From Trichoplax sp. H2 (Eukaryota; Placozoa; Uniplacotomia; Trichoplacea), in NCBI GenBank assembly GCA_003344405.1, contig NOWV01000283.1, forward strand, positions 1-64,000: a DNA stretch of 64,000 bases. Reading direction: 5' to 3'. Below are positions 1-13,500 of the stretch, one piece after another. The number at the start of each line of letters is the position of its first letter. Position 1 is the stretch's first letter. Position numbers and translations under genes: made by a program. The notes below the pieces were generated by a model. The model saw only the letters and a program-made list of their open reading frames with translations, searched no databases and was not told where the DNA came from.

Positions 1-787
1 TCCAGAAGGGATAAAACTTTTAACAGAATGTATCATTCCAATTAGCTAATTGGCATAGGCTATGTAACGAGAATTTTTCTGAAAAATTATTAATTTTCTG
101 CCTTTGGATCAGTACCCTCTAAAAGCAAATTATATAACTATTATTCACAGTTGCAAAATGATTAAGACTGTCGCAACTGAAAAGAAATACGTACAATTGA
201 TATCCACTTTTACAAAGTTTATAATTGGGCTAGCATGATTCATATCCACTACCAGCTGATTGATTTATAAGGTAAATTTAATTCTTAGAACTGTAGAACT
301 GATAAATATTATTCTAAAACTTTCTCCGTTGTTTAGGATAACATCAATAGAAGGTTTTGCTAATTAATGACTGATATTTATAGTAACATATCGTCTGATA
401 AATAAGTATACAACAAATTTTATATCACTGTCTGTTAGTGCTCCAGATATTAGAAAAACGATCTGCACCATACATAATAGATGCAACTGATACGATGTGG
501 GCTTGTCAAGTACTAATTAATAATTAAATCATTGATGCATTTTTTTAATATTTTTAACAAAGGTCGGGAAAGTCGAAATTTCCGTAAATTGGCTAGCTTA
601 TTATTTTTAAAAGTAACGTCAAGACTTTGCTTCCTTATATGCAATTTTGTAGGCAGCTGATGTAGTACTCCCAGTTGAAACTATAGCTAATCTTAGTAAT
701 TACGAATTGAAGTAAAGATTTTTATTTGGTTATAATCTTATATTTAGATCACTTACAATAAAGAAATTGGCATCAGTATCCTCCAAT
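1..787. other. Intergenic / 5' flank, no gene seen
   Basis: AT-rich sequence with no supported coding region. The GPCR reading frame is open back to an in-frame TAA at 713-715. A pyrimidine-leaning tract ends in TTTAG at 743-747, so an upstream untranslated exon spliced there is possible but not shown. Confidence 0.5.
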
Positions 788-1855
788 ATGAACTCTTTAC
801 ATGTTTACAGCCTAAGATCGACGGATCATTCTTCGCTAAATGATTCTGCTATGAATATGTCAGGGATAAATGACACGATGATCATGCATCTACCTACCGA
901 TATGTTGATTGCATTTATTACAATAACTTTATTAGCCTTTCTAGGTCTAACGATAAATACTATCCTCATTATTTTGATGAGCTACAGTAAACATACGAAA
1001 ACTGCAGCTGATGGTTTAGTTATTCATCTGGCAATCTGTGATTTATTAACAACCATACCGACCTTAATTTACTGCCCAATAATTCTTGCTTTCAATGGTA
1101 TTGGTTGGCCAATTCATATCCTGAGCAGGTTGTGTAAAGGAGTTATTTTCTGTCTAACTACCTTCTACTCGGTAAACGTAGGTACACTAACATTAATGTC
1201 CATCGAACGATATCGTGCTATCATTCATCCAATGAAACCTCGTATTTCTGGCCCAAAAATGGCTGTATTAGTAATATTTTTATGGCTATCAGTTATTATT
1301 GTTCCAGCTATTGGAATAAGTAATACTGAAGCCGATCTCCGCACCAGGTATTTATGTGTATTGCATGGTGCACATCAGCATTTTGTAGTTATCCTCAATT
1401 TTAGCTACTACGTCGTTGTAGGTTACATTATACCAGCTTGTATCATGTCATATTGCTACAAAATGATTATTAAAAAATTGAAACAAACATCTTTAGCCAA
1501 CAAGAATAATTTAAGGATTGAATCAAAACGCGAATTTCAAAAGAATCTTGCTGTTAAAATTTTAATCGCTGTCTCTATAGTCTTTATTTTAACAGGTATT
1601 CCTTTGGTTATTGGCTTAATTATTCATATTTATATGGATACTAAACTATCGCATTTGACACATAATGATCGTAATATTATTAACAGTTGCACTATACTAT
1701 TCTGGATACTCTTACAATTTGCTCCTCTATATAATCCTATGATACATTTGGCCAAGAAGAAAAATTTTTGGCATACTCTCTACAGTAAAAATAATCGCGT
1801 CTTACCAATTAGTCATAGTACGTCACCAACATCTTGTTATGGTCTAAAGATTTGA
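788..1855 (+). CDS. Class A (rhodopsin-family) G protein-coupled receptor, 355 aa, single exon
   Basis: This is a seven-transmembrane receptor expected in the plasma membrane. Numbering from the ATG at 788, the N-terminus has three N-glycosylation sequons (NDS, NMS, NDT). Family landmarks are N57 in TM1, D85 in TM2 (LAICDL), C116 at the top of TM3 paired with C190 in loop 2, the E140-R-Y motif, W166 in TM4 and P216 in TM5. TM6 keeps F266 and P272 but has G270 where most family members have the toggle-switch tryptophan. TM7 reads NPMIH (N316-H320) instead of NPxxY. The frame is open upstream of 788, but no ATG lies between the upstream stop at 713 and 788, so 788 is the first usable start. The length is normal for a peptide or amine receptor with short tails. 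The ligand cannot be inferred, and the two altered switch residues suggest non-standard activation. Confidence 0.93.
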   Translation: MNSLHVYSLRSTDHSSLNDSAMNMSGINDTMIMHLPTDMLIAFITITLLAFLGLTINTILIILMSYSKHTKTAADGLVIHLAICDLLTTIPTLIYCPIILAFNGIGWPIHILSRLCKGVIFCLTTFYSVNVGTLTLMSIERYRAIIHPMKPRISGPKMAVLVIFLWLSVIIVPAIGISNTEADLRTRYLCVLHGAHQHFVVILNFSYYVVVGYIIPACIMSYCYKMIIKKLKQTSLANKNNLRIESKREFQKNLAVKILIAVSIVFILTGIPLVIGLIIHIYMDTKLSHLTHNDRNIINSCTILFWILLQFAPLYNPMIHLAKKKNFWHTLYSKNNRVLPISHSTSPTSCYGLKI

Positions 1856-4725
1856 TTTAATAGTAGGCTTTGTACGATAATTTATTCCTGCAATAACCAT
1901 TCATATAGCATCATTTAGTTTATTCTAAGAACTCGTATGTTAATGTCATGGAATAGCAATCTATTTAGCTAGATAAGCGTGGCCTGTTTCACGTGTATAA
2001 GTTCTAAATAATGAAATCTAGCGGGAAATAGAATGTAACGTTAGTTTATTGACTGCATGGTTGCTCTATATTGTTCTCAGTAAAGAATCTTTAGCGCTTT
2101 ACAGGTTTTTCTACTTAACATGTTACTTGAGTTTTAATATAAAATTATATTCTGTTTGTTTTGTTAAAGCAAGTATGTAGCAACACAGTCATCAATGAGA
2201 GTACGACTATAACTATCTGTTTAAAGAGATAGGAAATTATCATAACGTCTTCACTGTATGCTGAAACTTTTATGCTAATAGTAACTTATACAAAATATTA
2301 TACTGTATACTTAAATAGCTACTATGGTTGGCTTATAATGTACGCGATGAATAGTGACGATCATCTAGAGATGGCAATGCAATTATCTAATGCTGTAGTA
2401 TTTAAATTTTGTGCATTAATTTGTGATTTGATGATAGCAATATCATTTTTCCTTAAAGTCGCAATACAAGTACAGTATTGGCAGTCAATATAAATTATAC
2501 TTATAGATAATAAATGATTTTTATAACAATCATAGTTATAAAGTTAATCATTCAATTCGTTCTTGGTCTTTATCATTGTATATCGATACATATTGGTAAT
2601 AGACTCGATTAAAGAAAACTTTAAAATGTAGCCTTTGTAGGTTATAGCTATGGTGCTGTGTTGCTATTACATTATCTAGGCGCTTATAAAGAGTATATTT
2701 TGCTACACTAGTTTAAATTGCAAGATATTTGTATTTATACTATAACAATTAAGTACAAGTTCTATAAACTGTTGAGTTATTGTCAATTCCTATATATAAT
2801 GAGAATAATATTATTCTTGCATTGTAGCGATGCGCCCATATTTGATTATATGGATAGCTATATTTGATATTTGATATAGTTAGGTTACTTTGAGTAGATA
2901 TCATCGTGAAGCTAATAATAGATGATTGCTAACTACTATATTAGAAATTGTTGATGACTAATAGCAGCCAGTTGACTAATTATCATACAAGATTTATGTA
3001 GCTAGAAACAGTGTAGTTGTTAAGATGCCCTTCGGAGAAAGGGCCTAGACGTTAATAGAAGAGTAATGACACCTTAAGTAGAATGATTTAGATTGTAGAA
3101 AATAATGATGAACTATTAGAGAAAAGTATTTTGTTTGATGAATCTTGACTGATTGTAGATTAATAAAGTTGTCATAGATGGATTTAACGAAATTTTTATA
3201 AGAACTGTAGAGACGAACTCACGAAGAAGAAGAGACTTCACTTCGCTTTGAGCTCGGAATACTTTAGATTTTAGACTGGATTCTTGTTGTAATTAATTAT
3301 TGCTCTACTATTCGTAATACCTTGTAATAAAAGCCCTTTTAGAAAATACCATTTGACGAAGATAGTTATTTTGAGACGCATTTATTAAATGTTTTTTTTA
3401 TTTTTTTCTGCATAGATATAACTACGTTTGATAATACCAATTATGAACAAGTATGATATAATAGATTATTAAAATTTACTAGTGCGAATGTTATCACAGC
3501 CGGCAATAAGTTTTTTCGCCACTATTCTGTAACTGACAATTGATACAACTTTTAAAAATATTATTGAAATCATTAAATCTCCCACGTGATTAATTACGAA
3601 GTTATTACGAAATATCAGAAATTAACATATGAGAGAATTTTGCTATTTTCCTTCCAATCATAATAATTGTTACTTCTTTGTCGATATGATTATATAATAT
3701 TCTGTTCTGATTTATCTAAAAGACTGTCTATATTACTAATTGAAAGCAGCCATTGATGTAATTAAGTTGAGTATGTTTAACATAAGTTATACTTGAAGTA
3801 AGTGGCTTTATATATGGGAAACTGTATTCTTACGTGTATTTACATGGCACACTGGAGAAAGTAAAATAGATTTTATGTAATTTATGTTCATTAACAGACT
3901 GTTACGATACCTACTACCACAGGAATGGCTTGCAATAAAAGCTTAAAGTAATAAAAATTTATGATTTAGATACATAAATTACTGTCTAACCAGTTAGATC
4001 AACTAGTAAACTAATAAAATTAGACGTTTTCCATACATGAATGCTGCTATTATTACAAGATTTTGTGTAGGTTAAGAATCAAGAATTATGACATAAAAGA
4101 TATGCCAAAAAATGAATATTTAGGAATTCTATTTTAGGATCAGAAGCACATTTGCATATATGCTATTTTCTTTATGTAGGCTTCCACGAAATTAATTAAT
4201 CTTTCAAGAATTGATATAGTTTTTTTGTCATTTAATTAATATTATTAATGCAATGTATGGCAAAGTTACTACTGATTTATAACATCTATCTATTGTAGTT
4301 TCAGTATCGATCGTAAACTTTAATGATTATAAAATCTACCTCCATTAATGCAAATTATTAATAATTTTCTGTCATCTTCATCATTAATTGTACTTTATTG
4401 ACTCAATTTAAATTAATAGATATCATCGTTACATATATCATACGATTTCAAAGATTTAACTGAAAAGTAAGGAATATATCTACCTAGAGTCGTAATTCAG
4501 TTTTAAGCTTTCAGTGCTATATTGAAATCAAAATTAAATATTAAGTAATTGGCAGACGTGACGTTAGAAAAATATGCTCGAATCGAGATTATTATCTGTG
4601 CGCTATTATATGTAAATAAAGTATGTTATCATAATAAATTCGTTTTTTTATATCAAATTAGTGATTGTTTCAGATACAATTACATGAATTAATATTGAGT
4701 GAATGACTATTCAAATTCTGTTAAC
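1856..4725. other. Gene-poor AT-rich intergenic DNA
   Basis: No reading frame with protein-like composition was found. A 73-codon ATG frame at 2272-2493 looks like chance. A short hairpin (GCCCTT and AAGGGC with a 6-nt loop) lies near 3030-3050; its meaning is unknown. Confidence 0.45.
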
Positions 4726-5104
4726 ACTCAACAATAATTTTACTTATACTGTAATATTAAAAGATAGAAGCTAGTTCTTCAATTAATTATAAACCTTTTT
4801 AAGGTATGGAATAAATGACTAGTGTGATAATGTCATCATTTTTTGTGAGATAGACTATAATAGCCTTAAGTAGATGTAGGATTTTAAATTAACGATTTCT
4901 TAAGATTAAAATCAAATAAATTAATATAGGACAAATGACTACGCTCAACAATAATTTTATTGATACCATACAAATGAAATATAGAAATTAGTTCTTCAGT
5001 TAATTATGAAGCTTTATTAAGATAGGAAGTAAATAACTAGTTTGACACAGTAACCATTATTTGTAAGACGGTTGAAATAACCTTGAATAGATGTAAGATT
5101 TTAT
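4726..5104. repeat. Degenerate tandem duplication, two copies of about 163 bp
   Basis: Copy A (4726-4888) and copy B (4943-5104) share the order CTCAACAATAATTTTA, AGTTCTTCA-TTAATTAT, TAAATAACTAG or TAAATGACTAG, and GATGTAGGATTTTA or GATGTAAGATTTTA. They are separated by 54 bp that end in a partial extension (AAATGACTA). Many substitutions show the duplication is old. No coding potential was seen. Confidence 0.75.
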
Positions 5105-5884
5105 ATGCCTTTGGGCAGCATATGTAATATGGCAGTGGAATAGAAGGACAATGATCATCTCGTCGAACAGTATAAATTACAATGATTAATGAATTTCTTC
5201 TTACAATAAAAAAAGATTTTTAAATATGCATGCATATAAATAATGATGGAATATCAAGGACTAATTAAAACGGGTTTATTGTCTTTAGAGATCACTATCA
5301 AGGTAAAATAATAAATCTAAAAGTTTAGACTTTGAGGCAGTCATTCATCTTAGTATTTACATGAATACTATATAAGCAGTTAATCAAATTAATTTATGAG
5401 GAACAACAAAATGTATCAGTAAATAAAGTAGCAAAGGGAATTAAGAAATCAATATAATCCATTCACGACATGTTTTTTTTATTATAGATTTCTCCTTAAC
5501 AGATGAGAATTATTTGATTAAAATAAGTTTTAATGGAGTAGTAAAACTAGTTTATTCAAAGATGCTACGTGTATAATGTGATGTACCAAAAAATTAAAGT
5601 TGAGTTTGACAATAAAAGTAATACCTTATGCTACTGTCATTGTGTCAGAATATACCAATGCAATATAATGCTTGCATCTTGAAATAAGCTAAATTTCTGC
5701 CAAGACTGCACTAAATTAGTAATCAAGAAATGATTTAATTCCTTAGAATGGTGTGAATTAAACCAATATAATTTTATCGAGCATGATAAGCTATCCAAAT
5801 ATTTGATAAATTGCCTATAAGTTCATGAATTCATCGATCACTGAATACGTATTAGGTGGATGTCATAGTGTTATCACTGTATTA

Positions 5885-6361
5885 TCGAGATTAGAGAAGA
5901 AATATCTATACTTATATGGAAATTAATAGTTAAATTGAGGAATTGAGAATAATCTATTTTCAATTCAAATCACTATGATTGTAACTATCTTAAGATAGAT
6001 TGTAGATTATCGTAGAAATGTTCTGTGATAGGACGTATTGTAATCTGACTATTTTGTATTTGTCATTAGATGTATATGTTCTAAATACTGTTGACTTCAA
6101 TAAGTAGCAGTAGGTAAAATTAGCTTTAGATTCATTAGAAGGTTTCAACGATAATATTACTAACTAAGATGTCTGAACTATTGTAAAAGTGTCTATAAAT
6201 GCGGTATACTGTATAATAAAGTTAGCTCCTAAGATTATTGTTTAACGTAAAAATATGAGGTATCTAAGTCTTTATGTAGTCTACTAGTATAGGAACAGTG
6301 TTTCTGATAAAGCAGATACTACTCCCTGATGCCTGGTTCAGTGAATCGACTTTTTGATCGT
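5885..6361 (+). repeat. Left arm of a long inverted repeat, diverged copy of the 6362-7033 element
   Basis: This stretch, read forward, matches the reverse complement of about 6400-6970. Shared blocks include the GATTGTAACT region, TAATCTGACTATT, AATACTGTTG, GTTTAACGTAAAA, and the TTCA-GAATTGACTT-GATCGT end. It also matches 28.6-29.2 kb in direct orientation. It stops where the left terminal repeat of the right-hand element begins, so the two arms share one terminal repeat at the centre. It is more diverged than the other two copies. No coding region was seen. Confidence 0.75.
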
Positions 6362-7033
6362 TGTCACAAAACAGCTTTGCAACAAGATAACGTAATATAC
6401 GATCTATAAGTCAATTCCTTGAACCACGTATCAAGGAACGATATCTGCACTATCACGAACACTTTTGCTTTATTATCAGACTACACAAAGACTTAAACGC
6501 TTCGTATTTTACGTTAAACACTATGTTTGAGAATTTACTTTATTTCGCGATATACTGCATTTATATACTATTCCTCAATAGTTCATGAGTCATAGTTAAT
6601 ACAATTAACCTCAGAATCATTTACTGAATTAGATATTAATTTTAGCTACTGCTCCCTTAATGCAGACAACAGTATTTACGAACATAGACATGTGATGACT
6701 AATACAGAATAGTCAGATTACGATATGCCCTATCACGGAACATTTCCATGATAATTTACAATATACCATAAGTAAATTACAATCACAATGATTCGAACTG
6801 TAAGTAGATGATTTGCATTCCCTATTATAACTATTAATTTCAGTACGTGTATATGTGTCTCTGTCATAAAAAGTCAATGCTATATTAAAACACAGTATAT
6901 CCAAATTAGAAGTTAACTAAATAAGGATAGGCTAACAGATTTATACTAACATAGATATTTCTACTCTAATACAGTACATAACGCTGTCACAATCGCACAT
7001 TACGTTACCTTGTTGTAAAGCTGTTTTATAACA
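6362..7033 (-). mobile_element. Non-autonomous DNA-transposon-like element with about 42-bp terminal inverted repeats (672 bp)
   Basis: The left end begins TGTCACAAAACAGCTTTGCA and the right end, read on the opposite strand, begins TGTTATAAAACAGCTTTACA. Over 42 bp the ends differ at 6 positions, all transitions. The interior is AT-rich with no transposase frame; a 63-codon minus frame inside it looks like chance. A second copy lies at about 28599-29232 in the opposite orientation, a third partial copy adjoins on the left, and a weaker one sits in an ADGRA intron. A target duplication could not be identified with confidence, so the superfamily is undetermined. Confidence 0.7.
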
Positions 7034-10000
7034 CTGGATAAATACGATATTTGATTCTTTTCTTAGATATTGCATACAACCCAAGTATGATTCCTATTAA
7101 AGAGAGTATATAAACTATAAACTATAAAGAGCGATATAGTTGATATACAAATTGTGGTCTCTGGCAACGATCGACGAGGTATCCTCGTATCCTTTCTGAC
7201 CCCAAAGTAGGCGTGTAAAAAACATTAAATCCTCGTAATGCAGGAATATAACAGTTCAACTTCAGTATTTAATATGATACTTGTAGGGTAGTAGCATATA
7301 CGATAAATGAATAGCCTTTGTGATACTTGAAAAGAAGAATTAGCTTGTATTTTGAAATTTGTATTTAAACAACAGTTGGATTGGTCATTCGTTCTAAGCG
7401 TAACACATCGGAGAAGAAACATCACAAGCAATGAATCTTCTGAATATACGAATAGTTTAAAAGATTAAATTTTATGCTGAATCTTTTACGAGCATACCAG
7501 TAGTCAAGAATTTTGGATCGGGTACATTTTTCTAAGAATATTGTCCTAAATTATGAATTTCACAAATGATTGGACTATTTAATATAACTAATAATAAAAA
7601 ATGTTTCAATTTCTACTGAATTTTATAGTAGAACAATATTTATGTCGCCCATTTGAATTAACTACATTTTTCTAAGAGTAACGATGGCCAAAAATTAGGA
7701 GTATCCTAAATAATTATTTTCATACTGATGTTTTCTGCACTTATTTATGTTCTTACTTGTTATCTTTATCTTTCTCTCTATAAAATGTTGAATAATCGCT
7801 TTATTTGAATATCTTAGCATCTTGTTTAAGACTCCAGAAAAATGCGTGTAGTAGAATTAAAATCAATGCAATCATTACACTCATCAACTATAATTCTTAC
7901 AATGTTGAATATTAGTCAGTTATAGGCATTGTCACGGTGCGCCGTTACTAAGTAACTGTTGATTAATAAATGTTTATGAATAGATAAGATAAGGTTATGT
8001 GCTATGTTTAATGCGCTTGTAGCTGATAATTGGATGGTAGAAATGAGATAGAAATAGAAGTTGTTAACAGCTAATTTACTGTAGGTTTATAAGGTGTGTT
8101 AATCTCTAAAAATTGAGCCGCATATGGACGAAGGTTAAGCGTCTTAACACCTGATAGCTTGTAGTTATCTAAGTCTGAGAATATCGACATGTATATTTAG
8201 TAATGGTATTATACTAATTGATATAACTTGTAAAGTATGAATTCTCACTCGCTAATATTGGAATTCACTGTAGAAACGTATTTAAGCGCGTGTGTTCGTA
8301 GAATAAAGTTAGTATTGCTCAAGAAACGGCAAGACTCATATCGTGAAGAACAGTGTAATAATTAGTCAGTTGTCTATGGAGATCAGCCGAGAAATCGAGT
8401 TCTCAAATACTTCTCTCATAGAAACTGAAAGTACTGGGAGAAATTGTGATGGAGAGTTCGATATCTCAGAGGATTGAGATTTAGTCGCCATTTACAATTA
8501 TTACGACAAAGGGTTTATAAAAGTTATGCTTTATTGTAGGTTAGTAATGTGAAGTACAGCGAGGTAGTTACGGTAGATCAGCGTGCAAGCAGTCGTGAGT
8601 AACGAGTAGAAGTATTAGACTGTGAGAGACTAACTAGAAGACTAACTGAGAGGCTAATGAACTCTGAGGTAGAAATCGCCGGTACTTATAGTTTTAAAGA
8701 TGGAGCACATGCAGAGAATAGGATTGCGGAATTAGATACAACATATACCATAACAGGTTACAAAATAGCAGATGATTGTAGAAAACAGAGAGTACCGTGA
8801 TAACTAAATACAGTAGTCTATATATGAATGTAGAGTAAGCGGACTGTAGATCTGTCTAAATATAAGAGCAATACAACATGTCTATATTTAAGAGTAGAAT
8901 ATAGTTACAGAATATTCTAAATACACTACAGAAATAGCCCAAGTTTTAAGTAACTATACTAGAGTTCTTTACTTTCCTATGCCACAAGTGAGGGTTGTGA
9001 CAGACATTTATTTAATTATTTGTCAGTAGCTACTTTAGTAATTATAGTTTCACGTTGTATTAATCATGATCATACGTTTATGTATTCATTTCTTAATCGA
9101 TCGTTGCGAAATATAGAAATTAATGCATCAATCTACAAATTACCTTGCCTTTTATCGGCCAGGTTCACATGGAGATTTATTTTAATACAAGATGTATTTT
9201 TACGTTACTAAATTTCTATTTATTTATATTCATATGGCAAATTGAAATTCATTTAGATATTAATAGACATTGCATATGAGATGTGCTGTTGTTTTGCATA
9301 ACTTTAATCCGTCAGAGCTTGTTCGAAATTCATAGATATCTAGAGTGCACCGTAGCATGATGTTTGGCTAATTGATTGCTACCTGAGCTTTGATTAATTG
9401 AAGAGATGAAAAAAAGTTCACCGACTAGCTATTTCATTGAGTAATATGATTTTTAACGGAAGCTTATTCCTATTAGGTAGCCACATATTGAACCAAGTAA
9501 AAATAGAAATTGCAGTTCAGATCAGTGCATTAATTATCAAATTATAAACACTGATTCATTACTACAAATATAAAGATTCTTGATGCGAATTTATTGATTG
9601 ATTTTGCTATTGGAATTTCTTAAACAATTAATGTTGACAATTAAAGTATAGAACTATTAGCACTATTTTTTATTAATAAAGTTTTAACTTCGATTAAGTA
9701 CGATTTTAACCGAATGATATTAGGCTTAGAGAAGAAAGAAAAAAGTAAACCTTAGCGAAAAAATTTGATAATACGGCTACTAATGGCAATATTTATGGAA
9801 ATACTTGATGTAACCAATGTTTACCGCCTTCATTACGTATAAAGCATATTTAATTTCCACTTCGACAGAAATTTTTAATTACAGTAAAAGCTTTCCACGG
9901 AATAAAACAACAACTATAACTATTGAAAACTTATTTTTTATCCGTCAGGAATTTATTCAAATTATATTAAATGACATTGATTTTATCAGTTACTAAACGC

Positions 10001-10539
10001 CATAACAACCATTAAACTATCACCGTCAATATGTCATTGTATAGAGTATAGAGTAACTTGAATTTGTCTCGCCTATTATTTATGATTATTGACAGCTCTA
10101 GAAGCAATCAAGATTTCATTATTACTAAAAGAAATAAGATAATAACTCAATTACGTATTTCTCTGTATTCCTGTATCAGAAACAATAAGACTGCATAATC
10201 TGACAATTTTCGAATTTTTTTGTTCAGAATGAAACATTAAAAGTTAATTCTTTTCGTAATGCACCATCAGTCAATTTCCAGGAAGATATTTCACATTTTT
10301 GGACACAATATATGTCAGCTGGCCGAAGTAATTAGATAGAATTATGGGCAAAATCACCATGATTATCCACGGTAACAAGCACAGTGCGGCAATCAGCAAA
10401 CTATTTAGAGGACTACCGGAGTTTTAGTAGTATCATTAACCAAAATTATCATTTAACGTAGGCAAAGCCTCTAAATTCGAATTAAGATTTCCTAAACTTT
10501 GAAATTCCTAACTTTAATACCTGCTTTAGAAATATATTA
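7034..10539. other. Gene-poor intergenic DNA
   Basis: No supported gene. A 47-codon ATG frame at 8657-8800 has an unusually protein-like, D/E/K-rich composition and lies in a less AT-rich patch (about 8.4-8.8 kb); it is raised as a finding, not annotated as a gene. The remainder is featureless AT-rich sequence. Confidence 0.45.
8657..8800 (+). other. Possible short ORF, 47 codons, uncharacterised
   Basis: The frame starts MNSEVEIAGTYSF and ends at TGA. It is hydrophilic and balanced in charge, unlike the F/I/N/K/Y-rich chance frames elsewhere in this DNA. No family is recognised, and no splice partners were established. It could be an exon, a small protein or chance. Confidence 0.2.
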
Positions 10540-13500
10540 ATGGTAAGATATCAGTAGATATACTATATAGTTGAAGATTTGTGATCTGCTATTCCATTGT
10601 AATAAGTTAGTAAACATTTCTTTACAGGATTTCCGAAAGATCCTTAACATAACGGAATCGAAAAATCAAGATAATGATCAAAGTTCCCTTGAAAGGATTC
10701 AACAACTGAGGAGTCTCGGCGTTAGTGCATATCGTGATGGGAATTATAAGCAAGCAAGGCTAATCTATATGCAAGCACTAGATATATCTTATAACATAAC
10801 GTACAACGATACTGAACGAGATGGTTTACAATGCGATCTTTATCTCAATATTTCTGCTACCTATCGAGAACAGCATCAGTTAACTCAAGCACGTGAAATA
10901 AGCGATCGGTCTAAGAAGATTGCTATTGAGCTAGAAGATCAAATTCGCCTGGCGTTATGTTTAGATGATCTTGGTGAAATAAGTAGAATGCAAAAATTGT
11001 ATAAGGAAGCATTTCAATGCTATGATGAATCTCTAAAATTGAAATCGGAAATATCCAATGGTGAGAATATGATGGTTGCGGATAGTTATTACGGCATAGG
11101 CAATGCCTATTTCGATCAATTCAAACTTAGCGATGCTCTATCTGTGTATAAAAAATGCCTCAATATTCGATCAAATGTTTTAAATATTGAAAATCTAGAC
11201 ATTGCTGAGGTATTACATAGTATTGCTAGTATTTATGCGGCAGAGTTTAAATTCGAAGATGCGTTATCTTTGTATCAAAAAGTTATTGATATTCGATTGA
11301 AAGAGTTGGGCGATTGTAGCTTAAAAATAGCTTGTTCTTATGACAGTGTAGGACAAGTTTACTTGAATCAATGTAAATATGATCAGGCTTTATCTATATT
11401 TGAGAAATCTCGAAATATTCGTTTGAATATACTAGGGGGTCAAAGTATGGAAATGGCACAGTCCTATTGTAACGTGGGAAACATTTATACTGCTCTATGC
11501 AGATATAATGAAGCTTTAGTAATGTATAGGAAATCGCTCAATCTTAGACTGGAATTCCTTGGTAGTACTCACGTAGAGGTGGCCAATCTTTATTGCAATA
11601 TTGGAAATGTTTTAATCCAACAGTTTGAATATCGTGAAGCCATATCTATGCATCAAAATGCACTCACAATTCGAATGCAGTTACTGAATATCAATAGTAT
11701 AGAAGTAGCTGATTCCTATAATCATATTGGAAGAATTTACTCAGAACAGTTGAAACATGAAGATGCCTTATCTTATGCTCGAAAGTCTTATGATATCAAA
11801 GCAGATATTTTAGGAAATAATAATATTTATGTGGCCCAATCTCTTTATAGCATAGGAAATATTTATTATCGCCAATCAGATTATTATAATGCTTATTTAA
11901 TGTATCGAAAATCTCTAGATATACACTTACAATTATTCGAAAAGGACCATTTATTAATTGCAACTTCATACAATAATATTGGTCATAATTTTTTGAGTCA
12001 ATTTAAGTACGAAGAGGCTATAGAAATGTTTGAAAAAGCTTTGAAGATCCGATTGCAACTATTAGGCGATAATAATCTACAAACTGCTCAATCATTTAAC
12101 TACATAGGCCTTGTTTATACCAGACAATCTAAATATAATGAAGCCTTATTAATGTTTGAAAAGTCCTTAGCTGTCAAATTAGTTACGTTAGGACGTACCC
12201 ATTTGGAAATTGCCGTTTCCTATGTCTATATAGGAAATATCTATTCATTACAATCGAGATATGAAGGTGCCTTAGCCATGTATCAGAAGTCTTTAAATAT
12301 CAGAACTGAATTATTAGGGAATAATAATTTGTTGGTGGCTGCATCTTATAATAGCATTGGAATCATATTTTCTCATCAGAATAAATACGACGATGCTCTC
12401 ATAATGCATAGGCAATCGTTAAAGATTAGATCGGAAATTTTAGGTAGTACAAACTCGAAAGTAGCGGAATCGTTAAATGATATTGGACTTATTTACTGCT
12501 ATCAATCTAAATATGAAGATGCTTTATCAGCATATCAGAAAGCTTTAAAAATTCAATTAGAGGTATTACCTCAGGATAGCTTAGAAATAGCTACTACTTA
12601 TAATCATATAGCAACGATCAACAATTTACAATCTAAGCATGAAAATGCACTTTTGATGTATGAAAAGTCTCTATACATTCGAGTAAAACTATTAGGAGAA
12701 AATAGTTTACAAGCAGCGGAATCATATGGCGATATTGGTAATGTTTACACAAATCAGTCTAAATTTAATGAGGCCCTATCTATGTTCGAAAAATCGCTAG
12801 AAATCCGTTTGAAAATATTACCACGAGATCATTTAGACATTGCGATGTCTTATGCCAACATTGGAGTTATCTTTTCTCATCAATCAAAATATAACGAAGC
12901 CTCTGCTATGTATCAGAAATCTTTAGATATTCGACTAAAAGTATTAGGCGATACTAACATCCATACAGCTTCTTCTTATGGAGATATTGCATTAATACAT
13001 TGCTATCGATCACAATATGATAAAGCTCTAGCGACGTATCAGAAATCATTGGATATTTTAAAGAAAGTATTAGGCAATTATAATATCCATGTTGCTAATT
13101 CCCATCATAATATCGGTAATGTATATAAAAAGCAGCATAAGTATCAAGATGCACTGAGTAACTATAATGAATCACTTACCATTCGTAAAAAGATATTAGG
13201 TGATAATCATGTGGATATTGTTGGCTCCTATACAAATATAGGGGATGTTTATTCGTTACAAGCGGATTACGACGAAGCTTTAACAATGTATAATAAAGCA
13301 TTAACGATACAATTAGCTGTACTTGGAAGTGAAAATCTAGAAGTTGCAGTTTCATTCGAAAACATCGGCGATGTTTTCTATCACCAGCACAGATATGCAG
13401 ATGCATTGATAATGAGTAAAAAATGCTTAGCTGCTCGATTAAGCATTTTCGGCGAGAATAATTTAGAAGTTGCAGATTGCTATAATAATATAGGCAAAAT

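Noticed and set aside
2272-2493. 73-codon ATG frame
   Set aside because: No domain, no splice partner and AT-biased composition; expected by chance in gene-poor DNA of this size.
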